Origin: Ignavibacteriota bacterium
GTDB taxonomy: Bacteria > Bacteroidota > Ignavibacteria > Ignavibacteriales > Melioribacteraceae
Length of the DNA stretch: 64,000 bases
Direction: 5' to 3'
NCBI GenBank assembly: GCA_016713565.1
Contig: JADJOX010000007.1
Coordinates: forward strand, 62,001 to 126,000
The position numbers were made by a program, and so were the translations under genes. Under the pieces are notes generated by a model. It did not search any database. It saw only the letters and a list, made by a program, of their open reading frames with translations, and was not told where the DNA came from. Below are positions 1 through 8,443 of this stretch, one piece after another. The stretch's first letter is position 1. Every line of letters begins with the position of its first letter.

Positions 1-595
1 ATGGTTTTCCAAAATATTCGTTTTCGGCAAACTGACCTATTTTTGAAATAACTTCGGGTGATATAGTATTATCATTATATAAAAAATTTATAACCGACCC
101 AATGGCAACTTCAACCGAAGCTGAAGAGCTAAGTCCTGAACCTTGAATAACATCGCTGACCAAATATCCGCTAAATCCGCCAACCTTAAATCCATTTTTT
201 TTAAAACCAGAAAGTATACCCCTTATAATTGATTTTGTGGTTCCTTTTTCTTCTTCTTTAATTTCCAGATCAGAGATATCAACAATAAATGTTTCATTGT
301 ATTTATCTGATTTCAGTTTAATATAATTTTCTTCTCCGGAAAACATAATTAACGTATCTAAATTTATACTTGCAGCAATCACTTTTCCGCCGTTGTGGTC
401 TGTATGATTACCGCTTAGTTCTGTTCTGCCGGGTGTACTTAAAATCCAAGTTTTTTCAGAGACATTAAAATTCTCGTAATAATTCCGAATCAATGACGCA
501 TATCTTTTTTTCTGATTGTCAATCACATTTTCATCATTCCCGTAAATGGTTTTAAAGTTTTTTTCAATATCAGTAATAGTCAATTTTGTTTTCAT
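1..595 (-). CDS. galK: Galactokinase, C-terminus cut by window edge
   Basis: Galactokinase phosphorylates galactose to galactose-1-phosphate in the Leloir pathway, in the cytoplasm. The frame reads from ATG at 595 to the window edge, about 198 codons, so only the N-terminal half is present. It shows the GHMP-family galactokinase signature: GRTELSGNHTDHNGG (the sugar-binding motif) at about residues 44-58, and the ATP loop VIQGSGLSSSASVEVAIGS further on. The start lies 12 bases after the galT stop, so the two form an operon in the order galT-galK, consistent with its function. The kinase assignment is firm; full length and C-terminal motifs cannot be judged. Confidence 0.93.
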   Translation of the reverse strand, partial: MKTKLTITDIEKNFKTIYGNDENVIDNQKKRYASLIRNYYENFNVSEKTWILSTPGRTELSGNHTDHNGGKVIAASINLDTLIMFSGEENYIKLKSDKYNETFIVDISDLEIKEEEKGTTKSIIRGILSGFKKNGFKVGGFSGYLVSDVIQGSGLSSSASVEVAIGSVINFLYNDNTISPEVISKIGQFAENEYFGKP

Positions 596-607
596 ATTTA
601 TTTGATT

Positions 608-1621
608 TTAATTTCTAATTAGTTTTTTTAAAATTTCGGCAGCCGTTTCCGCTGTGATATCTCTTTGCGGATTTGCGAGCATTTCATATCCAACCATAAA
701 TTTTTTTATAGTTGCCGACCTCAATAAAGGCGGAAAAAAATGCATGTGAAAATGCCATTCGGGATGAAGTTTTCCATCAGTGGGAGCTTGATGAATTCCT
801 GCCGAATAGGGAAATGAAACATTGAAAATTTTATCATAAGCAGTTGATAAAATTTTAATCACTTCTGCATAATCTTTTATAGATTTTTGATCAAATTGTA
901 AGATATTATTCAAAGGAAGTTTAGAGATTATCATTGATTCAAAAGGCCAAACCGCCCAAAATGGTATTAGAACAGTAAATCTTTCATTTTCAAAAATGAT
1001 TCTCTCGTTTTTTTCATTTTCAAGTTTAAGATAATCACTTAAAATAGTTGAATTATGTGCGTCGAAATATTTCTGAAAATTTATTTGCTCTTTAAGCGGT
1101 TCCATTGGTATTGAATGCTGTGCCCAAATTTGACCGTGTGGATGTGGATTGCTTGCGCCCATTATTGCGCCTTTATTTTCAAAAATCTGAACATAGTTAA
1201 TTTCTTTCATACTTCCGATTTTATCATATTCATTCTGCCAGGTTATAATTACGTTTTCAATTTCCTCGAGTGATAATTCAGTAAGGGTTAAATTATGTTT
1301 TGGAGAGAAACAAATTACTTTACATATGCCTTCTTCTGATTCAGCTTTTATTAAATTATTCTCATCGATTGAAAATTTTTCAACATTTAATTTTAACGAA
1401 CTATAATCATTTACAAAAATATATGTGCTTTTATAGTCGGGATTTTTTTCTCCATTTGCTCTAATATTATTTGGACACAAATAACATTGCGGATCGTACT
1501 CAGGTTTTACTGTTTTGAATTCAACTTCATTCTGTCCCTGCCATGGTCTTTGTGTTCTGTTTGGTGAAACCAAAATCCATTCATTTGTTAAAGCGTTGAA
1601 TCTTCTATGAGTATTATTCAT
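608..1621 (-). CDS. galT: Galactose-1-phosphate uridylyltransferase
   Basis: GalT exchanges UMP between UDP-glucose and galactose-1-phosphate, the second Leloir step. At 337 residues it has the usual family length. The zinc-site pair CYLC lies at residues 46-49. The catalytic HPHGQIW motif, whose second histidine forms the UMP-enzyme intermediate, is clear near residue 160. The C-terminal part carries HPEWHFHMHFFPP, typical of the HIT-superfamily fold. Start is ATG. The gene begins 5 bases after the preceding gene's stop and ends 12 bases before galK, so all three are probably co-transcribed, and galactose is likely used or UDP-galactose recycled. Confidence 0.96.
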   Translation of the reverse strand: MNNTHRRFNALTNEWILVSPNRTQRPWQGQNEVEFKTVKPEYDPQCYLCPNNIRANGEKNPDYKSTYIFVNDYSSLKLNVEKFSIDENNLIKAESEEGICKVICFSPKHNLTLTELSLEEIENVIITWQNEYDKIGSMKEINYVQIFENKGAIMGASNPHPHGQIWAQHSIPMEPLKEQINFQKYFDAHNSTILSDYLKLENEKNERIIFENERFTVLIPFWAVWPFESMIISKLPLNNILQFDQKSIKDYAEVIKILSTAYDKIFNVSFPYSAGIHQAPTDGKLHPEWHFHMHFFPPLLRSATIKKFMVGYEMLANPQRDITAETAAEILKKLIRN

Positions 1622-1626
1622 ATTTT

Positions 1627-3399
1627 TTATTCTTTTTCATTAATATTTTTATTTGGAGCAAAAAATTTAACAAATTTTTCGCCGTTCCAGAATTCAATTT
1701 TATTCATAATAATTTTTCTAAACTCAAAAGTATCAGTCAACGGATATTTTAGTTTTCCATTTTTGACCAGCCTGTCTCTATCAACGCTCGCATTATCTCC
1801 AATTAATATGTGTGTCGGGGTTAGATTTTTATTGAATTCTACTCCGTACCAAAATTTATTTTTGTAAATATCATTGCTGCCTTCGTTAATTGTAACTCTT
1901 ATTTTATTCCCTTCAATAAGCGGTTCATGCGAAACCGCGTTATACTTATCAAAATATAATTTTCCTATATCGGTTAAGGGAAATAAAATGTAATTATTAA
2001 AGTCAGCTGTTTTCATATTTAAAAATTTATAATTCTCATTTGTAGGGAATGTACCTTCAAGTTTATTATGATCTATTGAAAACAAAAATGCTCTATGCAT
2101 TCCGTTTGAAATTCCGCCGGCAATTATTTCTTTTATTCCATCATTATTAAAATCATTTAATACCGCACCAACTAATCCGCCCGGATGCCATAAAATTTTA
2201 CCATTTGGTTTTCCTGTCAGCATATTTAATTTCATAATGCCGTTTGGATAATAATTGTTGTGTTGGAACCAAATTATAACAGTCCTTGTGCCGCCTTCAT
2301 TAATTGTATCAATTATTCCGGTAATTCCATAACGTCCTGTAAATTTTTCATTTTTTGTTTCTATACTGTCATAATGAAAATATTCCCAGATTTTTTCACC
2401 TTTATAATTATACATGGTCAACGGCGCAAACATTTCTGAATTTGTCAGCAAGACTTCATTTGTCCCATCATCATCAATATCAAAAATGTTTCCAAAGCTT
2501 GATAAAAACTTTTCCGATTTGAAATATCTCCTTTCTATAATATATTTTATACTGGGCGATTTTTTTGTCCAAAGAATTTCACCACTAATATTTTTAACAA
2601 TAAAGTGGTCTTTTTCAACATCAAGTTTGTATGGATTATTATCAATACTTATTAAGAAAAAAAACAATCTTGTTATAAAAATAAATATTATCGTCAGCAA
2701 AAGTATTTTACTTTTATATATTTTTTTCCAAATCCAAGTAATAAGGTTTTTTTTGTCAATTTTTATTATATCTCTTCTATTAATAATGTCATTGAGTTTT
2801 TTTACCGTTATAATTTCTAAATTTCGATTAGGAAATTGACTCTTGAGTTTAGTCCAAACTACCTCTGTAAATTTATATTCTTCGAACGGAATAATGAATT
2901 TTGAGGCTGTGGAGAAGAAAACAATTTGAGTTTTCGACTTTAATATTTCCTCCCCGACATTTAAAATATTTCCTTCATCATCCATAGATCCGGTAACAAT
3001 AATATCATCATTAAACGATATAATTTCTCGTAAATCATAAAATCTGAATAACTCTTGAATAAAACCAATGGTTAGTGCAATACCTAACGAATTGCCTTCG
3101 TAGATTCCAAGTTTATTTACAAATTGAACCGTAATAAGGAAATTTTTATCGAAAACTTTATATTGTTCTTTCACAAAGTTCAACGCAAAAGTCCAAGATT
3201 TATCAAGTTGTTCTTTTAATTTTGATTCTATAACAGGTAAACTTGGTGTAATTATAAACTCAGTCTTTTCATTTTTTTTGTTTTGACTAATGGTAATATT
3301 TAATTGTTCAATAGTGCCAAACTCAATAGAATTTTCATTTGATTTTTCTACAACAGGAAATAACAATTTTCCCTTAAATTTTTTACCATTCAATGCCAA
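1627..3399 (-). CDS. Lon-type (S16) protease domain - TM helix - FG-GAP repeat protein
   Basis: The N-terminal 210 residues resemble the proteolytic domain of Lon: GNSLG (compare GPSAG, putative nucleophile Ser104), then VTGSMDDEGNILNVGEEILKSK (compare TGE.xxx.GxVxPVGGxxxK), with Lys154 at the expected place of the dyad lysine. No AAA+ domain is present. A basic stretch and one hydrophobic helix (about 231-252) follow, then a domain with FG-GAP/VCBS motifs FDIDDDGTNEVLL and FNNDGIKEIIAGG, probably a propeller outside the membrane. The frame stays open upstream to 3552 but has no ATG; 3399 is only a TTG without Shine-Dalgarno, so the true start is uncertain and a frameshift is possible (see findings). 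It precedes galT by 5 bases. The target is unknown; the domain reading is inference from motifs. Confidence 0.7.
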   Translation of the reverse strand: MALNGKKFKGKLLFPVVEKSNENSIEFGTIEQLNITISQNKKNEKTEFIITPSLPVIESKLKEQLDKSWTFALNFVKEQYKVFDKNFLITVQFVNKLGIYEGNSLGIALTIGFIQELFRFYDLREIISFNDDIIVTGSMDDEGNILNVGEEILKSKTQIVFFSTASKFIIPFEEYKFTEVVWTKLKSQFPNRNLEIITVKKLNDIINRRDIIKIDKKNLITWIWKKIYKSKILLLTIIFIFITRLFFFLISIDNNPYKLDVEKDHFIVKNISGEILWTKKSPSIKYIIERRYFKSEKFLSSFGNIFDIDDDGTNEVLLTNSEMFAPLTMYNYKGEKIWEYFHYDSIETKNEKFTGRYGITGIIDTINEGGTRTVIIWFQHNNYYPNGIMKLNMLTGKPNGKILWHPGGLVGAVLNDFNNDGIKEIIAGGISNGMHRAFLFSIDHNKLEGTFPTNENYKFLNMKTADFNNYILFPLTDIGKLYFDKYNAVSHEPLIEGNKIRVTINEGSNDIYKNKFWYGVEFNKNLTPTHILIGDNASVDRDRLVKNGKLKYPLTDTFEFRKIIMNKIEFWNGEKFVKFFAPNKNINEKE

Positions 3400-3663
3400 T
3401 TTCAGATTTTCGAGATCACATTTTATTCTTTGATATTGATCAGTAAGCTGAAGAAGATAATTTTCTTCCTTAATAAATGGTTTTATTTTTTCAATATTGG
3501 AAAGTACGCTTTGGGATTTTTCAGGATGAATGCCAAAAACGCTAAACTGCTTTTATTTTCAAAATAAAAAGAATCCATTAGTGGTATGGTTTTATTTAAA
3601 ATTTTGTTAAAATCTTTATTTATACTCTTTTATGCTTTATTTCTAATTTGTTTATGATTATTT

Positions 3664-4071
3664 TTGTTAAATTTTTCTATTTGTAAAATTGTGATAAATG
3701 AATTAAATAAGTTTATAAAAAAATATTTTATATTCGAAGTTATTATTTACTTTTTAGTAATTATTTATTTCTGCCACCCGATTATAAAATTTAAAAAATC
3801 TGAATTATCCCAGACCAATTCCAATGAGTATGTATATACAAACTCTTTGACTAATATTGCAATTTTATATGAAAAATTGAACAATATTATACAATCAAAC
3901 GTACATGAAACTAACTTTGAAAATATAAAATATTATCAAATTTATTATATCAAGCAGAGTTTTTCTACAAGAATAAAATTTTTCAAGTATCTAACAGTTT
4001 CTGCGGATTCGAGAAAATTAAGTTATTCAACAATAAAAATCATTTCGCGCCCTCCTCCCTATTTTGCTTAA
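3664..4071 (+). CDS. Hypothetical single-pass membrane protein
   Basis: I do not recognise this protein (135 residues from the first TTG; an in-frame GTG at 3691 is an alternative start, neither with a convincing ribosome-binding site). Residues about 20-42 form one strongly hydrophobic helix, with a short basic N-terminus and a roughly 90-residue soluble C-terminal part. It ends in a proline-rich tail, SRPPPYFA. It is divergent from the Lon/FG-GAP gene and is followed within 60 bases by a 40-residue membrane peptide, so the two may be co-expressed. The reading frame is open, but composition is so AT-rich that this could be a spurious or decayed gene. Confidence 0.45.
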   Translation: MLNFSICKIVINELNKFIKKYFIFEVIIYFLVIIYFCHPIIKFKKSELSQTNSNEYVYTNSLTNIAILYEKLNNIIQSNVHETNFENIKYYQIYYIKQSFSTRIKFFKYLTVSADSRKLSYSTIKIISRPPPYFA

Positions 4072-4126
4072 TTTATTAATTAAACAAATATTTCTAAAAA
4101 ATTTAAGTAAAATTTGCGAGGAAAAA

Positions 4127-4249
4127 ATGCCTACTAATAATAATAAAAATGAAGAAAAGATTACGAAAAATGAGTTGGTTGTTGAATTATTAAAGTTAAT
4201 TGGACCAATTGTTTTAATTGTTATAATTTATTATTTCTTTTTTGCATAA
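4127..4249 (+). CDS. Small hydrophobic protein, 40 residues
   Basis: This short frame starts at an ATG preceded by GCGAGGAAAAA, a good Shine-Dalgarno at normal distance, which is why the start was placed here and not at the upstream TTG. The peptide has a charged, lysine/glutamate-rich N-terminal half and a C-terminal membrane helix (LLKLIGPIVLIVIIYYFFFA). It stops just before a strong bidirectional terminator hairpin, which supports a real transcript end. The function is unknown; it looks like a single-pass small membrane protein with a cytoplasmic N-terminus. Confidence 0.55.
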   Translation: MPTNNNKNEEKITKNELVVELLKLIGPIVLIVIIYYFFFA

Positions 4250-4250
4250 A

Positions 4251-4303
4251 AAAAAAGGTTATCGCGTTTTCAATTTTAGCATTGAAACGTGATAACCTTT
4301 ATT
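4251..4303. terminator. Bidirectional intrinsic terminator
   Basis: A hairpin spans 4256-4298: AGGTTATCGCGTTTTCAAT pairs with ATTGAAACGTGATAACCT around a short loop (one G-T pair and one bulge). It is flanked by a run of A on the left and T-rich sequence on the right, so it can end transcription of the small plus-strand gene and of the convergent STAS-like gene. Confidence 0.8.
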
Positions 4304-4329
4304 GATTCAGATTAATAAATTACACTGAA

Positions 4330-4728
4330 TTATTGTTTTTCTAACCACGCCATTGCGACTTGCGGATCACTAAAAACATTCACTTTTACTCCCATGCCTT
4401 GATATCTTTCAATAATTTTTTTCATATTCATTTGTCCAACAACTTTTTCAGGCAAAATAATTGCCCAGAATTTCCATCCGGCTTTGAATATTTTAGGTTC
4501 CCAATTTGTGTGCGCCCATTCTAAATCTTCAGGTTTTAAAGCCGAATTTCCTCTATCGTCGGAAAGCCATTTTGTACATTTCTGCTGAACGAAAACATCC
4601 GCGGCTTTAAGCATAAAATTTCTAAAATTATCACCAAACAAAAACTTTTTAATTACATGGTGTACAATTTTCTTTTCAGGATAATGTTTTAGAGTCGCAA
4701 ATTCATTATCTAATATTGTTGTCATCAT
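4330..4728 (-). CDS. STAS/SpoIIAA-like protein
   Basis: A cytoplasmic protein of about 132 residues with the look of the SpoIIAA-like/STAS-related single-domain proteins common in Bacteroidetes: an N-terminal strand (FATLKHYPEKKIVHHVIK), a central TKWLSDDRGNSALKPEDLEW segment, and a C-terminal VNVFSDPQVAMAWL helix. No phosphorylatable anti-sigma-antagonist serine motif can be assigned. The frame is open to 4758, but GGGGGA lies right before the ATG-ATG pair at 4728/4725, so the start is placed there. It is a single gene, convergent with the small membrane gene across a shared terminator. Its role is unknown. Confidence 0.7.
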   Translation of the reverse strand: MMTTILDNEFATLKHYPEKKIVHHVIKKFLFGDNFRNFMLKAADVFVQQKCTKWLSDDRGNSALKPEDLEWAHTNWEPKIFKAGWKFWAIILPEKVVGQMNMKKIIERYQGMGVKVNVFSDPQVAMAWLEKQ

Positions 4729-4916
4729 TCCCCCATTTAATTTTTTTAAGTTTTGCATATAATCGGATAATTAAATATTATGTTGAATTTTGCCAAAGTT
4801 TGAGTTATTATTTTAAAATTTTCGCATTCATTTTTACTAAATCTATTTTAGAGAATTCTGCAAATAATGTTATAATTATGTTAGTGATTTAAATTCATAA
4901 ATCTTTTCGGGGATTA

Positions 4917-6056
4917 ATGGCAACTACTGAAGAATTAAAAATGTTACGAGAAATGGTGATAGATTTTACCGATTCTGAAATTAGACCATTGGCGGCAAAA
5001 ATTGATCAAAATGAAGAAATACCAAGAGAATTAATAAATAAAATTGCAGAAGTTGGATTGTTAGGAACGGCTTTTCCAGAAAAATACGGAGGCGGCGGTT
5101 TTGGTGAATACGGATTTTGTATTGCGCAGGAAGAAGTTACAAAAGCTTGCGGTTCTACCGCAACATTGATCGGCGCACATCAATCAATTGGGACAAACGC
5201 AATTTATATTGGCGGCTCAGAAGAATTAAAACAAAAATATATGTTCGATTTGACTTCCGGCAAAAAAATTGCGGCATTTGCACTTACAGAACCGGAAGCA
5301 GGTTCAGATGCTTTTAATCTTCAGACCAATGCTAAATTTGACGGAACAAAATGGATATTAAATGGTCAAAAAATATGGATTACAAACGCTGCGCTGGCGG
5401 ATGTTTTTTCGGTTTTTGCGAGAACAGAAAAAGGTATAACCGGATTTGTAGTTGAAAAAAATTTCCCAGGAATTTCAATTGGACCAAATGAAAAAAAACT
5501 TGGAATAAAAGGAAGTGTAACGAATACAGTTACTTTTGAAAATGTGGAAATTCCCCAAGAAAATTTAATAGGTTCTGATGGAAGAGGTTTTGTAATTGCA
5601 ATGAAAACATTGGACGCGGGAAGAATTGGAATCGGGGCAGCTAGTCTTGGTGCTGCAAAAGAAATGTTGAAGCTTTCGGTGGAATATGCAAACCAAAGAA
5701 AGCAATTCAATCAGCCGATTTCAAAGTTTCAAGGAATTCAATTTATGATTTCCGACATTACAACAAAAATATTTGCGATGGAAAGTATTTTATACAGAGT
5801 AGCGGAGAAATACGATAAAAAAGAAGACGTAATGCAGGATGCCGCTATAGTTAAATTGTTTTGTTCGGAAGCGGTATCTGAAGTTGCCGATATGGCTTTG
5901 CAAATTCACGGCGGAATGGGATTTTCAAGAGAATTGCCAATTGAAAGATTTTACCGAGACGCAAGAATATTAAGAATTTTCGAAGGAACGAGTGAAATTC
6001 AAAAGCTAGTTATTAGCAGAAAAACTATAAAAAATAATGGGATTTGGGTAAAATAA
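4917..6056 (+). CDS. Acyl-CoA dehydrogenase
   Basis: An FAD-dependent acyl-CoA dehydrogenase (379 residues, normal length) that introduces the alpha-beta double bond into acyl-CoA and passes electrons to ETF. Visible signatures are ALTEPEAGSDAFNL and KIWITNA in the middle beta domain, QIHGGMGFSRELPIERFYRD, and RIFEGTSEIQKLVI near the C-terminus. The Glu of FEGTSE is the catalytic base position of short- and branched-chain enzymes. A GGGG/GGAT-type ribosome site precedes ATG. No other beta-oxidation or ETF gene is nearby; the only close partner is a HisA-type gene one base downstream, an unexpected pairing. Chain-length specificity cannot be read. Confidence 0.94.
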   Translation: MATTEELKMLREMVIDFTDSEIRPLAAKIDQNEEIPRELINKIAEVGLLGTAFPEKYGGGGFGEYGFCIAQEEVTKACGSTATLIGAHQSIGTNAIYIGGSEELKQKYMFDLTSGKKIAAFALTEPEAGSDAFNLQTNAKFDGTKWILNGQKIWITNAALADVFSVFARTEKGITGFVVEKNFPGISIGPNEKKLGIKGSVTNTVTFENVEIPQENLIGSDGRGFVIAMKTLDAGRIGIGAASLGAAKEMLKLSVEYANQRKQFNQPISKFQGIQFMISDITTKIFAMESILYRVAEKYDKKEDVMQDAAIVKLFCSEAVSEVADMALQIHGGMGFSRELPIERFYRDARILRIFEGTSEIQKLVISRKTIKNNGIWVK

Positions 6057-6057
6057 A

Positions 6058-6810
6058 ATGAGAAAGATATTAGTGATTCCGTCTATAGATATTAAGGATA
6101 GGAAAACAGTACGAATTGTTCAAGGAATTCCCGAATTAGATTGTAAAGCATATGGAAATGATCCTGTTGAAATGGCAATGATTTGGAGATCGGAAAATGC
6201 TAAAGTTATACATGTTGTTGATTTCGATCTTTCACGCGAACATTCCCGCAAAAATCTCGATCTAATCGGACAAATTTGCGAATCGGTAATAATTCCAATT
6301 GAATTTGGCGGTGGCATTACAAATATTGCCGATGCGGAAGAAATCTTAAATTTAGGCGTTTTTCGATTAGTAATTGGCTCACTTGCATTTTCAAATCCAA
6401 AAGAATTTAAAAGAATATTTGAAAAATTTGGTCCTTTAAAAATTTCTGCAGCAATTGATGTTATAAATGAAGAATTAGTTGTCCATGCTAGAAAAGAAAA
6501 AGCCGGTATTTCTGCTATAGAATTTTCAAAGCAGTTATCGGAAATTGGTATAAATAGATTTGTTATAACAGATGTGCTTAGAAACGGCATGATGGATGGA
6601 CCAAATATTGAATTTTGCAGAAAAATTGCCGATGCAACCAATACAAAAGTTACTTTGTCCGGTGGAATTTCCGGCTTCTCCGATTTAATGAAAGTACAAG
6701 AAAATTATGCTTGCGGAATTGATTCTGTAATTGTTGGCAGAGCTTTATATGAGAATAAATTCCCATGTCAGAAAATTTGGAGAGTTGCAGAATCCGGTAT
6801 TTTTGATTAA
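6058..6810 (+). CDS. hisA: HisA-type phosphoribosylformimino isomerase (TIM barrel)
   Basis: A 250-residue (beta/alpha)8 protein related to HisA, which performs the Amadori rearrangement of ProFAR to PRFAR in histidine synthesis. Residues matching HisA are Asp11 in PSIDIKD, Asp134 in AAIDVIN, ITD at 170-172, and the phosphate loops EFGGGI (82-87), SGGIS (201-205) and VGRAL (226-230). It lies one base after the acyl-CoA dehydrogenase stop (TAAAATG), so translation is probably coupled. No other his gene is in the window. It could be the genuine histidine enzyme placed away from its pathway or a paralogue with another phosphosugar-type substrate; some loop residues, such as NGMMDGPN, are unusual. 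Confidence 0.78.
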   Translation: MRKILVIPSIDIKDRKTVRIVQGIPELDCKAYGNDPVEMAMIWRSENAKVIHVVDFDLSREHSRKNLDLIGQICESVIIPIEFGGGITNIADAEEILNLGVFRLVIGSLAFSNPKEFKRIFEKFGPLKISAAIDVINEELVVHARKEKAGISAIEFSKQLSEIGINRFVITDVLRNGMMDGPNIEFCRKIADATNTKVTLSGGISGFSDLMKVQENYACGIDSVIVGRALYENKFPCQKIWRVAESGIFD

Positions 6811-6892
6811 CTTAATTTTGTTAGAAATTTCCTTAGCTAAATAAATTATTTTATACTTAATAAAACCATTATTTAATATAGGAGTTTATATT

Positions 6893-7375
6893 ATGGAAAC
6901 TATAACAAAAATATTGGTCCCAATTGATTTTTCCAATTATTCAAAAAATGCACTTCGCTACACCGTAAACTTTTCCAAAAAATTTAATTCTAAAATTTTT
7001 CTTGTTTATGTGGTTGAACCGGTAATCTACCCCTCTGATTTCAGCATGGGGCAAGTTACTTTTCCCGTTACAGATACTGAATTAAATGAGCGAGCAAAAG
7101 AAGAACTTGAATCATTGGCAAAGGAAGAAATAGGTCAGGGAATTCCCGTTGAAACTATTATAAGGACCGGTAAACCTTTCGTAGAAATTAATGAAACCGC
7201 AAGAGAATTGGATATCGACTTAATTATTATTGCGACTCACGGACACACCGGAATGGAACATTTACTTTTTGGAAGTACCGCTGAAAAAGTTGTTAGAAAA
7301 GCTCCTTGTCCTGTATTAACTTTAAGAGAGCCAATTAAAGGATTTAAATTTAATCCAATTGAAAAGAAAGCTTAA
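6893..7375 (+). CDS. Universal stress protein, UspA family
   Basis: A single-domain cytoplasmic Usp of 160 residues. The N-terminus KILVPIDFSNYSKNALRYTV is typical, and the ATP-binding signature GxxGx9GS is present as GHTGMEHLLFGSTAEKVV at about residues 116-133, so it belongs to the nucleotide-binding branch. The CPVL motif closes the domain. ATATAGGAG lies upstream of the ATG. It stands alone 80 bases after the HisA-type gene. A role in stress or energy-limitation survival is family knowledge; no partner is visible. Confidence 0.93.
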   Translation: METITKILVPIDFSNYSKNALRYTVNFSKKFNSKIFLVYVVEPVIYPSDFSMGQVTFPVTDTELNERAKEELESLAKEEIGQGIPVETIIRTGKPFVEINETARELDIDLIIIATHGHTGMEHLLFGSTAEKVVRKAPCPVLTLREPIKGFKFNPIEKKA

Positions 7376-7427
7376 AAATGCAATTAAAATTTTAAATTAT
7401 TTCGTTGAATATTGAGAAGGATAAATT

Positions 7428-8327
7428 TTGAATAGATTTTTTTTATTAATATTTTTTTTAATTACAATCTCAATATTCCCGCAAGATAATATTGAATTTT
7501 CCGATTGGGAATTGGTTGCCGATAATCAGAAATTTCCGGAAGGAATTACTTACGATAATAATGGGAATTTGTATTCTTCCAATTGTTACGGAAATTGGAT
7601 AACAAGAATTTCCGGTTCTAAAATTGATACATTTCTTTTGGCATCCGACTCAACTTTTAAGAATACAAATGGAATGATCGCGCGACCCAATGGAACACTT
7701 ATAGCAGCAGATTTTGGTAATGGCGTAATTTTGAATTTCAGCGGTAATGGAAAAACTGAAATTTTAATTGATGGGTACAATGGTTCTAAATTTAACAAAC
7801 CCAATGATTTGACTCTTGATGAAAATGGGAACTTATATTTTACCGATCCCAAAACTTGGGGACATGAAATATTTGACGGCAGAGTTTTCTATTATAATTT
7901 TTCAACAAAAACTGTTTTGTTAGTTCAAGATAGTATTGCATTCCCAAACGGAATAGGAATTTCACCAAAAACCGAAAGACTATATTTATCGGAATCCGCA
8001 AAATCAAGAATATTAAGTTTTAGAATAAATTCCGACGGAAGTTTGGATGATAAAAAAGTATTTGTTGAAATTCCCGGCGGAGATCCGGATGGTTTTAATT
8101 TTGATGAAGATGGAAATCTTTATGCAGCTCATTTTGGTGGTGGAAATATTTACGTAATTTCACCTGAAGGAAAAATTTTAAAGAAAATCAAAACTCCTGG
8201 TAAGAAACCAAGCAACGTTGAATTTGCTGATGAAGATTTAATGACATTGTACATTACTGAAGATGAAACAAATTCAATATATAAATGCAGAGTTAACAAA
8301 AAGGGATTTAATCTTTTTTCAAAATAA
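7428..8327 (+). CDS. Exported SMP-30/gluconolactonase-like protein
   Basis: The protein has a signal peptide (NRFFLLIFFLITISIFPQ) and a six-bladed propeller of the SMP-30/gluconolactonase/LRE type, 299 residues. Family strands are visible: FPEGITYDNNGNLY, NGMIARPNGTLIAADFGNG, NKPNDLTLDENGNLYFTD, FPNGIGISPKTERLYLSES, DPDGFNFDEDGNLYAAHFGGG and KPSNVEFADED. The Glu and the Asn/Asp that bind the divalent metal in this family lie in the first, third and fifth of these. Start is TTG with AGAAGG seven bases upstream. It probably acts in the periplasm as a sugar lactonase; the substrate is unknown. An intrinsic terminator follows. Confidence 0.85.
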   Translation: MNRFFLLIFFLITISIFPQDNIEFSDWELVADNQKFPEGITYDNNGNLYSSNCYGNWITRISGSKIDTFLLASDSTFKNTNGMIARPNGTLIAADFGNGVILNFSGNGKTEILIDGYNGSKFNKPNDLTLDENGNLYFTDPKTWGHEIFDGRVFYYNFSTKTVLLVQDSIAFPNGIGISPKTERLYLSESAKSRILSFRINSDGSLDDKKVFVEIPGGDPDGFNFDEDGNLYAAHFGGGNIYVISPEGKILKKIKTPGKKPSNVEFADEDLMTLYITEDETNSIYKCRVNKKGFNLFSK

Positions 8328-8383
8328 AGTTTTGGATTTCTTGCAAAACGCTTTATTAAAATTAAGTTATATAATTAATATTT

Positions 8384-8418
8384 AGATGCGATTGTTTTTA
8401 AAAATCGCATCTTTTTTA
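8384..8418 (+). terminator. Intrinsic terminator after lactonase gene
   Basis: AGATGCGATT (8384-8393) pairs perfectly with AATCGCATCT (8403-8412) and is followed directly by a T run. It lies 57 bases after the stop of the SMP-30-like gene, and between convergent genes. Confidence 0.85.
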
Positions 8419-8443
8419 ATCAATAATTTAGTATTTCAACTTA

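Noticed and set aside
6120..6641. Minus-strand frame of 173 codons opposite the HisA-type gene
   Set aside because: Antisense shadow; the plus strand carries all motifs of a known family.
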